The notes under the pieces are model-generated. The model saw nothing but the letters and a program-made list of their open reading frames with translations. It did no database searches and was not told where the DNA came from. A program made the translations under genes and the position numbers. This document shows positions 53,141 through 61,573 of a DNA stretch of 61,849 nucleotides, one piece after another. The DNA is from Bacillus sp. AFS041924. GTDB taxonomy: Bacteria; Bacillota; Bacilli; Bacillales; Bacillaceae_G. Each line of letters starts with the position of its first letter. Positions within the stretch are counted from its first letter, which is position 1. The DNA lies in the NCBI RefSeq assembly GCF_002577195.1, contig NZ_NULG01000045.1, positions 1 through 61,849 of the forward strand, given 5' to 3'.

Positions 53141-54316
53141 ATGAATCCACAATCTTATCTAGATCAAAAAAAGGAAGATATGATAAAAACATATCACGAT
53201 TTACATAAGCTAGCTGAACCAAGCTGGCAAGAGGAAAAAACAGCAAAGTATTTACGTGAACGACTGAGCGATGCAGGAATTGAAATTAAATCGTTTGAAA
53301 ATCATTTTGGCTTTATTGCTGAAATAAAGGGCCATGAGGATACAGTTGTTGCATTAAGAGCAGATATGGATGCACTATTACAAGAAGTTGATGGTGTAGT
53401 AATCGCGAATCACTCATGTGGACATGATGCTCATAGTACGATGGTTTTATTTGCTGCTTTAGCTATTTCAGCAAGTGGAATTAAGCCAAAACATACGATT
53501 CGATTTATCTTTCAGCCAGCCGAAGAAAAAGGCGAAGGAGCACTTCAAATGATGGAAGATGGAGCATTAAATAATGTCATTTCGTTATTTGGTGTACATT
53601 TAAGACCTGAAAGTGAAGTACCTTTTCAAAAAGCATCTCCAGTGATTATACATGGATCAGCTGAAACGATTAAAGGGACAATACGTGGAGTTCAAGCTCA
53701 TGCATCAAGACCTCAGGATGGCATTAATGCGATTGAAGTGGCGACTGATATCGTAACGAAATTAAAGAAATTAAATTTAAATACAGATATACCTCATTCG
53801 ATTAAAATGACACAAATTCAAACTGAGAATGAAGCATCAAATACAATTCCTGAAACGGTAAAGTTCTCACTTGATGTTAGAGCTCAAACAAATGATATTA
53901 TGAATCAGTTAAATGCTCGTACAATCGAGATTTTTGAAGAAACGATGGATGAAACAAAAGCAAAGATTTTGTGGTCAATGGAAGAGTTTGTACCAGCGGC
54001 CGTACAAAACGAATCTGCAATAAAAATTACTGAAGAAGCTATTGCTTCAATTATAGGTAAAGAGAATGTTGTGCCTGTTTGTATCTCAAATGGAGGTGAG
54101 GATTTCCATTTCTATACAAGTAAAAATCCCCAAATCGCTGCTACAATGGTCGGATTAGGTTGTGGTTTATCACCAGGGTTACATCATCCTCATATGAGTT
54201 TTAATAAAGAGGCTCTTCATTATGGAACGAAAATTTTAACTCAAACAGTTTTATTAGCATCAGAACAAGAAAAATTAAGAGGTGAACTTTATGCTAAACA
54301 AACTGAGTCAATCTGA
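53141..54316 (+). CDS. M20-family amidohydrolase, likely N-succinyl-amino acid desuccinylase
   Basis: A 391-residue M20D amidohydrolase (AmhX-like). Metal- and substrate-site segments are visible: RADMDALLQEVDG, ANHSCGHDAHSTM, FQPAEEKGEGALQ and GLHHPHMSFNKEAL. By analogy with the three-enzyme cluster described for Geobacillus kaustophilus, it should hydrolyse N-succinyl-L-amino acids to L-amino acid and succinate. GGAGG lies before the ATG. It is followed by a GNAT acyltransferase whose start overlaps its end, and by an N-succinylamino acid racemase-type enzyme. The general family also includes other N-acyl hydrolases, so the substrate is inferred from context. Confidence 0.87.
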   Translation: MNPQSYLDQKKEDMIKTYHDLHKLAEPSWQEEKTAKYLRERLSDAGIEIKSFENHFGFIAEIKGHEDTVVALRADMDALLQEVDGVVIANHSCGHDAHSTMVLFAALAISASGIKPKHTIRFIFQPAEEKGEGALQMMEDGALNNVISLFGVHLRPESEVPFQKASPVIIHGSAETIKGTIRGVQAHASRPQDGINAIEVATDIVTKLKKLNLNTDIPHSIKMTQIQTENEASNTIPETVKFSLDVRAQTNDIMNQLNARTIEIFEETMDETKAKILWSMEEFVPAAVQNESAIKITEEAIASIIGKENVVPVCISNGGEDFHFYTSKNPQIAATMVGLGCGLSPGLHHPHMSFNKEALHYGTKILTQTVLLASEQEKLRGELYAKQTESI

Positions 54317-55130
54317 AGTTACGACTGGAATAATTATTCGTTCTCTCCATTCAATAGAAGAAATGGAACAAGTTCGAAAACTAGAATCAAAAATATGGGG
54401 ATTTGAGGATTCAATTCCTACGCATCAAACAATTACAGCTGCAAAAAATGGTGGCTTAGTTTTAGGTGCTTATTTTGAAGATGATCTGATCGGATTTCAA
54501 TATAGTTTTCCTGGATATGATGGTCAAACTATTTATCTTTGTTCCCATATGCTTGGAATTGATCATGAGTTTCGCAATAACGGAATCGGGAAATTACTTA
54601 AAATTGCCCAACGAGAAGAAGCCCTTAAACTTGGGTATAAACTCATAACTTGGACATATGACCCACTAGAAACTGCAAATGGATATTTAAATATATCAAA
54701 ACTAGGTGGAGTTTGTAGTACGTATATTGAAAATTGCTATGGGGAAATGGAAGACTTATTAAATAGCGGAATTTCTTCTGATCGTTTTCTTGTTGAATGG
54801 CAGATCGATAAAGATGAAAACGAAAAGGACAAATTGAGAACAATTGAATTGGATGAGGCAATTAAAAATTCTCTTATTAAATGGGAAGAAAATGATGGGT
54901 TACCAAAGCCAATTAAGAACGATTCAGTTGAATATGACGATTTAATTTTTGTTGCTGTTCCAAAAGATTTCCGTGCGATTAGAGAAACCAATTTAAAAAC
55001 AGCTAATGAGTGGCGAATGCTGACTAGAGAAGCTTTTAAAAATTTATTTCAAAGCGGATGGAAAGTTACTGGGTTTTATAAGAATCCAGAATCTGATATG
55101 CCTATCCATTTTTACGTACTAAAAAAATAG
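54291..55130 (+). CDS. GNAT-family acyltransferase, likely D-amino acid N-succinyltransferase
   Basis: About 279 residues. A GNAT core in the first half shows LVLGAYFEDDLIGFQYSF and HEFRNNGIGKLLKIAQREEA (the R/Q-x-x-G-x-G/A acyl-CoA loop), with LITWTYDPLETANGYLNISK after it. This long GNAT type is the partner of N-succinylamino acid racemases and was shown in G. kaustophilus to succinylate D-amino acids with succinyl-CoA. AGAGGTG lies six bases before the ATG at 54291; the GTG at 54282 is inside that site. It overlaps the end of the M20 gene. Confidence 0.82.
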   Translation: MLNKLSQSEVTTGIIIRSLHSIEEMEQVRKLESKIWGFEDSIPTHQTITAAKNGGLVLGAYFEDDLIGFQYSFPGYDGQTIYLCSHMLGIDHEFRNNGIGKLLKIAQREEALKLGYKLITWTYDPLETANGYLNISKLGGVCSTYIENCYGEMEDLLNSGISSDRFLVEWQIDKDENEKDKLRTIELDEAIKNSLIKWEENDGLPKPIKNDSVEYDDLIFVAVPKDFRAIRETNLKTANEWRMLTREAFKNLFQSGWKVTGFYKNPESDMPIHFYVLKK

Positions 55131-55158
55131 CAAAGTTAACTAAAGGGAGAGTTCGTAA

Positions 55159-56274
55159 ATGAAAATTAAAAAAGTGATATTACGCCATATGAAGCTAGAT
55201 TTATTACATCCATTTACAACAAGCTTTGGAACTGAATATGACCGAGAGTTTATTTTATTAGAAGCAATCAGTGAAGATGGTATTTCAGGATGGGCTGAAT
55301 CCGTTGCGATGCTTGATCCACTATATAATGAAGAAACATTAAAAACTAATTGGCATATTCTTGAAGATTATTTAATTCCAATCGTTTTAAATAATGAAAT
55401 TAAACATCCTGACGAACTTTCCGAAAAGCTGTTTTCACATATTCGAGGAAACTATATGGCAAAAGCTGCAATAGAAGGTGCGGTTTGGGATCTATACGCT
55501 AAACAGGAAAATATTTCTTTATCAGCTGCAATAGGTGGCACTAAAAAGGAAATTGAAGTAGGAGTAAGCATTGGCATTCAAGACTCAATTGATTCAACCA
55601 TAAAAATCATCGAAAATCGACTTGAAGAAGGTTACAAACGATTTAAACTAAAAATTAAACCAGGTTGGGATATTGAATTGATCGATAAAGTACGAAAAGT
55701 GTATCCAACTATTCCTTTAATGGCGGATGCTAATTCAGCATATACATTATCAGATATGGAGCAATTAATTGCGTTAGATGATTATAATTTAATGATGATC
55801 GAACAACCACTAGCTTACAACGATATAATTGATCACGCAGATTTGCAAGAAAGAATGAAAACGCCAATCTGTTTAGACGAAAGTATCCATTCATTAGAAG
55901 ACGCAAGAAAGGCTATAAAACTAGGAAGTTGCAAAATTATAAATATTAAAATTGGTCGAGTTGGAGGACTAACTCAATCAAAGAAAATTCATGATTTATG
56001 CCAGGAAAATGGAATACCTTTATGGTGTGGTGGAATGCTGGAATCAGGTATTGGAAGAGCGCATAATATTGCGATCACTTCATTACCTAACTTCATTTTA
56101 CCAGGTGACACAGCAGCATCTTCATTATACTGGGCTGAAGATATTATTGAACCAGAAGTAACAGTAGAAAATGGAATGATTACAGTGCCAACCAAACCAG
56201 GCATCGGCTATGACCCGCACATGAAAAATATTGAAAAATATACAATCGGTACGAAAGTGTATCATAAGAATTGA
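55159..56274 (+). CDS. N-succinylamino acid racemase / o-succinylbenzoate synthase-type enolase-superfamily enzyme
   Basis: A 371-residue enolase-superfamily protein of the MenC/NSAR group. The K-x-K motif is in RFKLKIKPG (Lys163/Lys165), metal ligands are Asp190 (MADANSA), Glu215 (MIEQPLA) and Asp240 (CLDES), and the second base is Lys264 (NIKIGRVGG). No men genes are near, and the neighbours are a succinyltransferase and an amidohydrolase, so racemisation of N-succinyl amino acids is more likely than menaquinone synthesis. AAAGGGAGAG precedes the ATG. It is the last gene of the operon. Confidence 0.9.
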   Translation: MKIKKVILRHMKLDLLHPFTTSFGTEYDREFILLEAISEDGISGWAESVAMLDPLYNEETLKTNWHILEDYLIPIVLNNEIKHPDELSEKLFSHIRGNYMAKAAIEGAVWDLYAKQENISLSAAIGGTKKEIEVGVSIGIQDSIDSTIKIIENRLEEGYKRFKLKIKPGWDIELIDKVRKVYPTIPLMADANSAYTLSDMEQLIALDDYNLMMIEQPLAYNDIIDHADLQERMKTPICLDESIHSLEDARKAIKLGSCKIINIKIGRVGGLTQSKKIHDLCQENGIPLWCGGMLESGIGRAHNIAITSLPNFILPGDTAASSLYWAEDIIEPEVTVENGMITVPTKPGIGYDPHMKNIEKYTIGTKVYHKN

Positions 56275-56285
56275 TAATGTAGAAA

Positions 56286-56306
56286 ACACAAACCTAGAGT
56301 TTGTGT
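56286..56306. repeat. First copy of a duplicated 21-bp terminator hairpin
   Basis: ACACAAAC-CTAGA-GTTTGTGT lies 11 bases after the racemase stop but is followed by CAGACTG rather than T residues. An identical copy occurs at 56429-56449. Between them is a GC-rich stretch (about 56307-56394) bounded by the inverted heptamers CAGACTG and CAGTCTG. Confidence 0.7.
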
Positions 56307-56394
56307 CAGACTGCCCTCCAAACGCTCGCTTTCTTCGTTGCTTCGCCTGCCCGCGCGGTGCTCATTACCGTTTAGGGTAACTGCAATCAGTCTG
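56307..56394. repeat. GC-rich element with CAGACTG/CAGTCTG ends
   Basis: The segment is bordered by the inverted heptamers CAGACTG (56307-56313) and CAGTCTG (56388-56394) and contains CGCCTGCCCGCGCGG. It is much richer in G and C than the surroundings and resembles the short dispersed elements of Bacillaceae. It codes for nothing visible. Confidence 0.5.
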
Positions 56395-56428
56395 AAAATC
56401 AAATTTTTGAGACTTTGTCTACACACTG

Positions 56429-56456
56429 ACACAAACCTAGAGTTTGTGTTTTTTTG
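56429..56456 (+). terminator. Terminator of the D-amino acid operon (second hairpin copy)
   Basis: The same 21-base hairpin as at 56286, ACACAAAC/GTTTGTGT, here followed by TTTTTT, so this copy can work as the terminator. Confidence 0.8.
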
Positions 56457-56484
56457 ATAGTTCATAAATTAGAAATATTCCTAA

Positions 56485-56700
56485 CTCATGAAGCCCTTAT
56501 GAGTTAGGAATTTACGAAAAAAAGCTATTTTATTAACTCATGATCCCTTATGAGTAAGGAATTTACAAAAATAAGGTAATTTATTAACTCATGAGCGCTC
56601 TATGAGTAAGGAAATTACAAAAAAAAGCTATTTTTCAACCTCATGCCCCCCATATGAGTAAGGAATTTACAAAGATAAGCTATTTTCCTAACCCATGACC
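56485..56700. repeat. 52-bp-period repeat array B with inverted core
   Basis: Unit starts are at 56485, 56537, 56588, 56640 and a last partial unit at 56692, so 52 bases apart with one of 51. Cores read CTCATGA-NN-CCCTTATGAG, the reverse complement of the core in array A at 19349, followed on the same side by TAAGGAATTTACAAAAATAA, which does keep the array A direction. It separates two convergent operons, and the last unit runs to the end of the gene at 56703. Confidence 0.85.
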
Positions 56701-56702
56701 CC

Positions 56703-57890
56703 CTAAAACTTACCTCTGTTCATTGTCTCTCTTTTTATATCTTCCTTAATTCTTTTCACCTGTTCTTCATATCTACCAATTTCCTTTAATTCACTTTTGC
56801 CATAGCGTACAGAATTGTATGCTTCGATAAGTTCATCTTCATACGGAATTTGAATTCGGTTTAACCATTCTTTTAAGGTTTCGTTTTGGTGTCGACCCAT
56901 CTTATGCTTTGATGCATATTTTTGAAGTTGAAAGATTAATTTTCGTATTTGATCTGTTGGGGCAGTGTGCTTAAAAAAGCGTCTTTTTTTCTTAAGGTGT
57001 TCTGGTATTGCATTATATTCAATGTCAATTTCATGTTGAAAAGTTACTTTTTCATAGCGAATTAAAGTAAGTTTTCGTATGACTAACCAAATTACGATTA
57101 ATGTGATTATCAGTAATAATAACCATACCCAAGAAGGGATCAACTCTAAAATGTAAGTGTGATTTCTTGGTTGAATATCATCTTTAACACTTGAAGGGTG
57201 ACCTAGCTTAATGTCTTTTTCTTTCAGAGTGACGTGATCCACATAATTAAAAAGAGGAGAACCGAAAAAGCCTACAATTTTAAATAAACCGTCAAGTAAT
57301 TTAAAGATGCCCCATTTGAAAAACGGTACTATTAATGTAATCAGAGCGGTAAGTAAAGTAGCAATAGCAATAGAACCTATTATCCCTCGATTGTTTTTAA
57401 TAGTTCGCGTAGTGACAGCTTGTTGAAAATGTCTACCTAAACTAAACAGAATTGTAAATGTAATTAATAACGCCACGATTAAATTTATATAAGAGTATTG
57501 TGAAGCCCATCCAAAAAAGAGAACAACTAAACTAGTTAAATAAAAAACTATTTGTAATTTATTTCGTTCTTCCTTCCATAATGAAGTATCTTTGAGAAAA
57601 GCTTCTAGGCGAAAAAATATAAAGATACCACAAATGATAGAAGATACAGAATTTAAGCCAAGAAAATAACTAACTGCTCCGCAAATTATGGCTGATAGAA
57701 ATGGAATGACTCGAGATACGCTAGACTTGCTTAAAGAATGAAGTAAAAATACATTTCCGATAATGAAAACACAGATAAGAGCTAAGGTCGATGGCAGCTG
57801 ATCTTTTGATTCGTATAAAAATAAAACGATTAAATATAAAAATAGACATTCTAATGAAAAATAATATGCAGAAAGTAGACGTAAAATCAT
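56703..57890 (-). CDS. Membrane protein with C-terminal DUF4129-like domain (MoxR/DUF58 operon)
   Basis: A 395-residue protein. The N-terminal 200 residues hold about six membrane helices; another helix (VWLLLLIITLIVIWLVI, about 250-267) leads into a cytoplasmic domain of about 125 residues, where HKMGRHQNETLKEWLNRIQI resembles DUF4129. In B. subtilis the matching operon (yeaC-yeaD-yebA) encodes a much longer transglutaminase-like YebA; the transglutaminase core with its Cys-His-Asp is missing here. AAAGGA precedes the ATG. It is the third gene of the operon. Confidence 0.7.
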   Translation of the reverse strand: MILRLLSAYYFSLECLFLYLIVLFLYESKDQLPSTLALICVFIIGNVFLLHSLSKSSVSRVIPFLSAIICGAVSYFLGLNSVSSIICGIFIFFRLEAFLKDTSLWKEERNKLQIVFYLTSLVVLFFGWASQYSYINLIVALLITFTILFSLGRHFQQAVTTRTIKNNRGIIGSIAIATLLTALITLIVPFFKWGIFKLLDGLFKIVGFFGSPLFNYVDHVTLKEKDIKLGHPSSVKDDIQPRNHTYILELIPSWVWLLLLIITLIVIWLVIRKLTLIRYEKVTFQHEIDIEYNAIPEHLKKKRRFFKHTAPTDQIRKLIFQLQKYASKHKMGRHQNETLKEWLNRIQIPYEDELIEAYNSVRYGKSELKEIGRYEEQVKRIKEDIKRETMNRGKF

Positions 57891-57907
57891 TTCATGATCC
57901 TTTCGAC

Positions 57908-59107
57908 TTAATGATTTCCATATGGAACAAGCTTTGGACTTTCTAAATCATCTTGTAGATAATAGATACTCTGGCCACGTTTACGCATTTGAGCGAAATA
58001 TCGTTCACCATGCTTGCCGAACGGTCCACATAATATAACGACAGGCGATTTTCGTTGTTGTTTTTCAACATAATGCAATAAATTATCGATTGGCTGAGTC
58101 ATTCTGGCTCCATTAATTCGAGCTAGAATATCATAGGTTTTACTTAGTTGAGATTTCCCACCACCGATCGGTAAATGGAAAACAGGAACGCCACTTTCCA
58201 TGTTCAAATTAAGAAATATTTCGTAATTAATATTGTTCATAGTAGCGTATTGAACAATGTAGGCAATATTACTTGTAATGGATTCGATGTTTTCAATTAT
58301 GCTTAATCTAAAATTATCATGGCGTGGATCTCTTAAATTAATAATAAAGGTTAAAGAATAGTCTGCTGTTCTTTCATAAATTTTTGTTTGAAGTACTTGG
58401 GTTTTTGCACTTGCCTTCCAGTGGATACGATGAAATGAGTCTGAATATACATAATCTCTCGTTCCGATTGGAGCGAGAAAATCTTCAAACATACTAGAAG
58501 TCGTCACAAAACTACCATATGAGGCAGTTGAAATTAATTGGTCAATTTGAGGGACCGGAATTAAAGTAGGGTAAATAATAATTTCTTTATGTAAAAATGG
58601 CTTATAGGTTAAATGGATATAGCCTAAGCTGAAAAAATTTGAAATTGTTAGCTCTACTTGTTTAATTCTAGTAACACCACGTTTAGTAGCAAAAAGCGGT
58701 AAAGAAAGTTGAATCGTTTCGTTACCTTTTAATTGTATAGGGATAAGTAATTCTAAATTTGAATCGCTACTTACTGTGTTCAAATTAATACAATCGACAA
58801 TTGGCTCCAATTTTATACGAGCTGTTGCGTTAATTATAGGTAACCAACTATTCTGTGTCATCTTGATCGGTAAACTAAAGTGATCTCCGACTGAAATTCG
58901 AATAGGTACTTTGTCGTTTTCGATCATAAGGTAGTCAGCAATATGATTTAAATAATATCGACTCATCAAACTAAGGATTATTAAAAATCCTCCTAAAAAC
59001 ATTAACAAATAGGAAGGCTGGTAGAAATGAATGATAAGAAATATAGCCCCAAATATAATTAGTAAATCAAGTGAGTTTTTACCATGTATTTCTTTATTCC
59101 AAGTCAT
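57908..59107 (-). CDS. DUF58-domain protein (YeaD-like)
   Basis: A 399-residue protein with two N-terminal membrane segments (LLIIFGAIFLIIHFY and LLMFLGGFLIILSLM), then a beta-rich region and a DUF58 domain with the motif GTRDYVYSDSFHRIHWKASA near residue 210, followed by a von Willebrand A-like fold. DUF58 proteins work with MoxR ATPases in assembling or activating other proteins at the membrane. Its ATG immediately follows the stop of the MoxR gene, so the two are translationally coupled. It is the middle gene of three. Confidence 0.9.
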   Translation of the reverse strand: MTWNKEIHGKNSLDLLIIFGAIFLIIHFYQPSYLLMFLGGFLIILSLMSRYYLNHIADYLMIENDKVPIRISVGDHFSLPIKMTQNSWLPIINATARIKLEPIVDCINLNTVSSDSNLELLIPIQLKGNETIQLSLPLFATKRGVTRIKQVELTISNFFSLGYIHLTYKPFLHKEIIIYPTLIPVPQIDQLISTASYGSFVTTSSMFEDFLAPIGTRDYVYSDSFHRIHWKASAKTQVLQTKIYERTADYSLTFIINLRDPRHDNFRLSIIENIESITSNIAYIVQYATMNNINYEIFLNLNMESGVPVFHLPIGGGKSQLSKTYDILARINGARMTQPIDNLLHYVEKQQRKSPVVILCGPFGKHGERYFAQMRKRGQSIYYLQDDLESPKLVPYGNH

Positions 59108-60058
59108 TTACTGACCAGCTCCAGCTTCTAGAGGAACTTCAACTTGATTTAGAATCGATTGGATTACTTGAATAGCATTTTTCTTTAATGATGCTTCAAG
59201 GGTCAATACGATTCTGTGTGAAAGGATAAAAACCGCAACATCTTTCACATCTTGTGGAGTGACAAATGTTCGATTATTTATAAATGCTTTTCCTTGGGAA
59301 GCTCTCATTAGTGCCAATGTGCCACGTGGGCTGATTCCGAGTTGAATATCCTCATGGTTTCTCGTTAAATGAACAATACTTAAAATATAATGCTCCACTT
59401 CATCCGAAATTGATACAGCCTTTACCTGTTCTTTCATTTCATCAATTTCTTCTAAAGTTAATACATTTTTTAAAGTCGAAAATGGAGTGTTTAATCGATA
59501 TGACTTCATCATGCTTTTTTCTTCTTCAAACGTTGGGTATTCTAAACTAATTTGCATAAAGAATCTGTCCATCTGTGCCTCAGGTAATGGGAACGTTCCT
59601 TGTTGTGATTCAATTGGATTTTGAGTTGCTACAACGATAAATGGATTCGGTAGAGTAATAGTTTCTCCATCGATTGTTACTTGTCGTTCTTCCATTACTT
59701 CTAATAAACTTGCTTGGGTTCTAGGTGTAGCACGATTAATCTCATCTGCTAATAAAATATTCGTATAAACAGGACCGATACGAAGCTGAAAATCTTGTTC
59801 TTTTGGATGGAAAAATTGAATTCCAGTTACATCACTAGGTAATAAATCTGGAGTAAATTGAATTCTTTTAAACGTACCATTAATCGTTTTTGCAAAGCTC
59901 TTAGCCAATTGAGTCTTTCCAGTACCAGGAACACTCTCTAACAAGATATGCCCGTTATTAATAAGCGCAATGAAAATCATTTCTACGACATCATCTTTAC
60001 CGATAATAACATTACTTATTTCATTTTTTAACTGAGATAACTTTTCTAATATACTCAT
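59108..60058 (-). CDS. MoxR-family AAA+ ATPase (YeaC-like)
   Basis: About 316 residues. Walker A is SVPGTGKTQ (residues 42-50), Walker B LLADEINRA (Asp105, Glu106), sensor 1 VVATQNPIE, and a lid domain follows, with SPRGTLALMRASQGKAFI near residue 250. MoxR proteins act as ATP-driven chaperones with DUF58 partners. GGAG lies six bases before the ATG of MSILEKL at 60058; I therefore reject the longer start at 60082. It is the first gene of the operon with DUF58 and the membrane protein. The physiological target in Bacillus is not known. Confidence 0.92.
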   Translation of the reverse strand: MSILEKLSQLKNEISNVIIGKDDVVEMIFIALINNGHILLESVPGTGKTQLAKSFAKTINGTFKRIQFTPDLLPSDVTGIQFFHPKEQDFQLRIGPVYTNILLADEINRATPRTQASLLEVMEERQVTIDGETITLPNPFIVVATQNPIESQQGTFPLPEAQMDRFFMQISLEYPTFEEEKSMMKSYRLNTPFSTLKNVLTLEEIDEMKEQVKAVSISDEVEHYILSIVHLTRNHEDIQLGISPRGTLALMRASQGKAFINNRTFVTPQDVKDVAVFILSHRIVLTLEASLKKNAIQVIQSILNQVEVPLEAGAGQ

Positions 60059-60383
60059 TTCTCTCTCCTTTTTTTGTCTCATTATATGAATAGAAATTCC
60101 GATAGTATTATTTTAATTGTTAAACAATAGATAAGTCCAATGATTCTCAATTTTTAAAAAATAGTATAGTAAACTATTAATATTGGTTGAAAATTTTAAT
60201 TAATCAATGTAAAATAGATTGTTCAGTTGTAAAAAAATGGAAAAACTAAAGGCGATACTATCGTATGGCTAAAGTTTTTAAAGATTGTTAAGAGTATTAA
60301 AGAATGATATGGCTTAAACTATCTAAAGGATCTTGTTTGTTTATATATTATTCGCTTGAAACTGCTATCAATGGAGAAAAAAT
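60059..60383. other. Divergent promoter region
   Basis: AT-rich with the short palindrome TTGTTAAACAA near 60118. I see no further gene, terminator or clear promoter pair. Confidence 0.35.
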
Positions 60384-61556
60384 ATGAAAAAAATGATTGT
60401 TGTTTTAGTAATCTGTATTTTTGCAATCTTGAGTGGTTGTACAAAAAATAATCAGGAAGAAAACAAAGTAAAGGAAAATAAACCAAAAACAGAACAGGGT
60501 AAAAAACAGAAGGTGCATGATGAAAAAATAGATCAAGTTGTTTCGAAAGTTACTGTTGGAGCTGTTGGAGATCTATTAATTCATAATGAAGTTTATGAAG
60601 ATGCTATGCTACCAAATGGAGCTTATAACTTTAATAAAATGTTTGATGAAGTTCGAAAAACGATGGAAAAGCCAGATATTTTAGTAGCGAATCAAGAAAC
60701 GATGATTGGCGGTAAACAATTTGGATTATCTACATACCCAGCGTTTAATAGTCCTTATGAAGTAGGGGATGCATTGAAAGGAGCTGGAGTTGATTTTGTC
60801 ACACTAGCAAATAATCATTCACTTGACCGGGGCGAAAAAATTATTCGAAGTGCACTTTCCCATTGGGATGCTATACATATGCCATATACAGGGGCTTTTA
60901 AATCGCAAGCAGATCAGAACAAAATTAGGGTACTAAATAAAAATGATATTCGATTTTCATTTCTTGCTTACACATTTGGTACAAATGGAATTCCCGTCCC
61001 AAGAGGAAAAGGTTATTTAGTCAATTTAATTGACCCTGCTAAAATTCGTCATGATGTTGAAAGGGCAAAACAAATATCAGATGTCGTAGTAGTTGCGATG
61101 CATTGGGGAAATGAATATGAAAGAGTGCCGAATGATACGCAAAAGAATCTTGCAAAACAATTGGCTGATATAGGGGTCCAAATTATAATAGGAAATCATC
61201 CGCATGTGTTACAACCACCTGCATGGATTAATGGAAAAACGGGTAATAAATCAATCGTCTTTTACTCTTTAGGAAATTACTTATCAGCACAAGATGAAAT
61301 ATATGAATTAATTGGTGGCCTTGCTACAATCGATGTGATTAAAACGAAAACGAATCAAAACGTAAAAATTGAATTGGCAAATCCTAGTTTTTTTCCAACT
61401 TATAATTACTATCGAGATAATCGCAATTTTAAAATTATGTCATTGGAAAATATTGAGGATATCAATCTGAAAAACGGCCAATTGAGATATAACGAAATAA
61501 TGAAGCATATGCGAACGTATATAAAGGATTTGAAAAGTATTTCGGAGGTTAAATGA
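60384..61556 (+). CDS. CapA/PgsA-like metallophosphoesterase-fold lipoprotein
   Basis: A 390-residue protein. A lipobox ILSGCTK gives the lipidated cysteine at residue 19, followed by a charged Lys/Glu-rich linker to about residue 50. The CapA domain shows GAVGDLLIHNEVYEDA, DILVANQETMIGG, VTLANNHSLDRG, VAMHWGNEYER and IIGNHPHVLQPPAWI, the metal- and substrate-site segments of the family. CapA proteins take part in poly-gamma-glutamate synthesis or release, but no capB, capC or capE gene is present, so this is probably a stand-alone YwtB-like relative with another role. GGAG lies nine bases before the ATG. Confidence 0.88.
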   Translation: MKKMIVVLVICIFAILSGCTKNNQEENKVKENKPKTEQGKKQKVHDEKIDQVVSKVTVGAVGDLLIHNEVYEDAMLPNGAYNFNKMFDEVRKTMEKPDILVANQETMIGGKQFGLSTYPAFNSPYEVGDALKGAGVDFVTLANNHSLDRGEKIIRSALSHWDAIHMPYTGAFKSQADQNKIRVLNKNDIRFSFLAYTFGTNGIPVPRGKGYLVNLIDPAKIRHDVERAKQISDVVVVAMHWGNEYERVPNDTQKNLAKQLADIGVQIIIGNHPHVLQPPAWINGKTGNKSIVFYSLGNYLSAQDEIYELIGGLATIDVIKTKTNQNVKIELANPSFFPTYNYYRDNRNFKIMSLENIEDINLKNGQLRYNEIMKHMRTYIKDLKSISEVK

Positions 61557-61573
61557 TTAGAAGGTAAATCGAG

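Noticed and set aside
60114-60130. TTGTTAAACAA palindrome shared with the region upstream of the SASP-like gene (near 19033)
   Set aside because: It is short, AT-rich and seen only twice; chance is a sufficient explanation.
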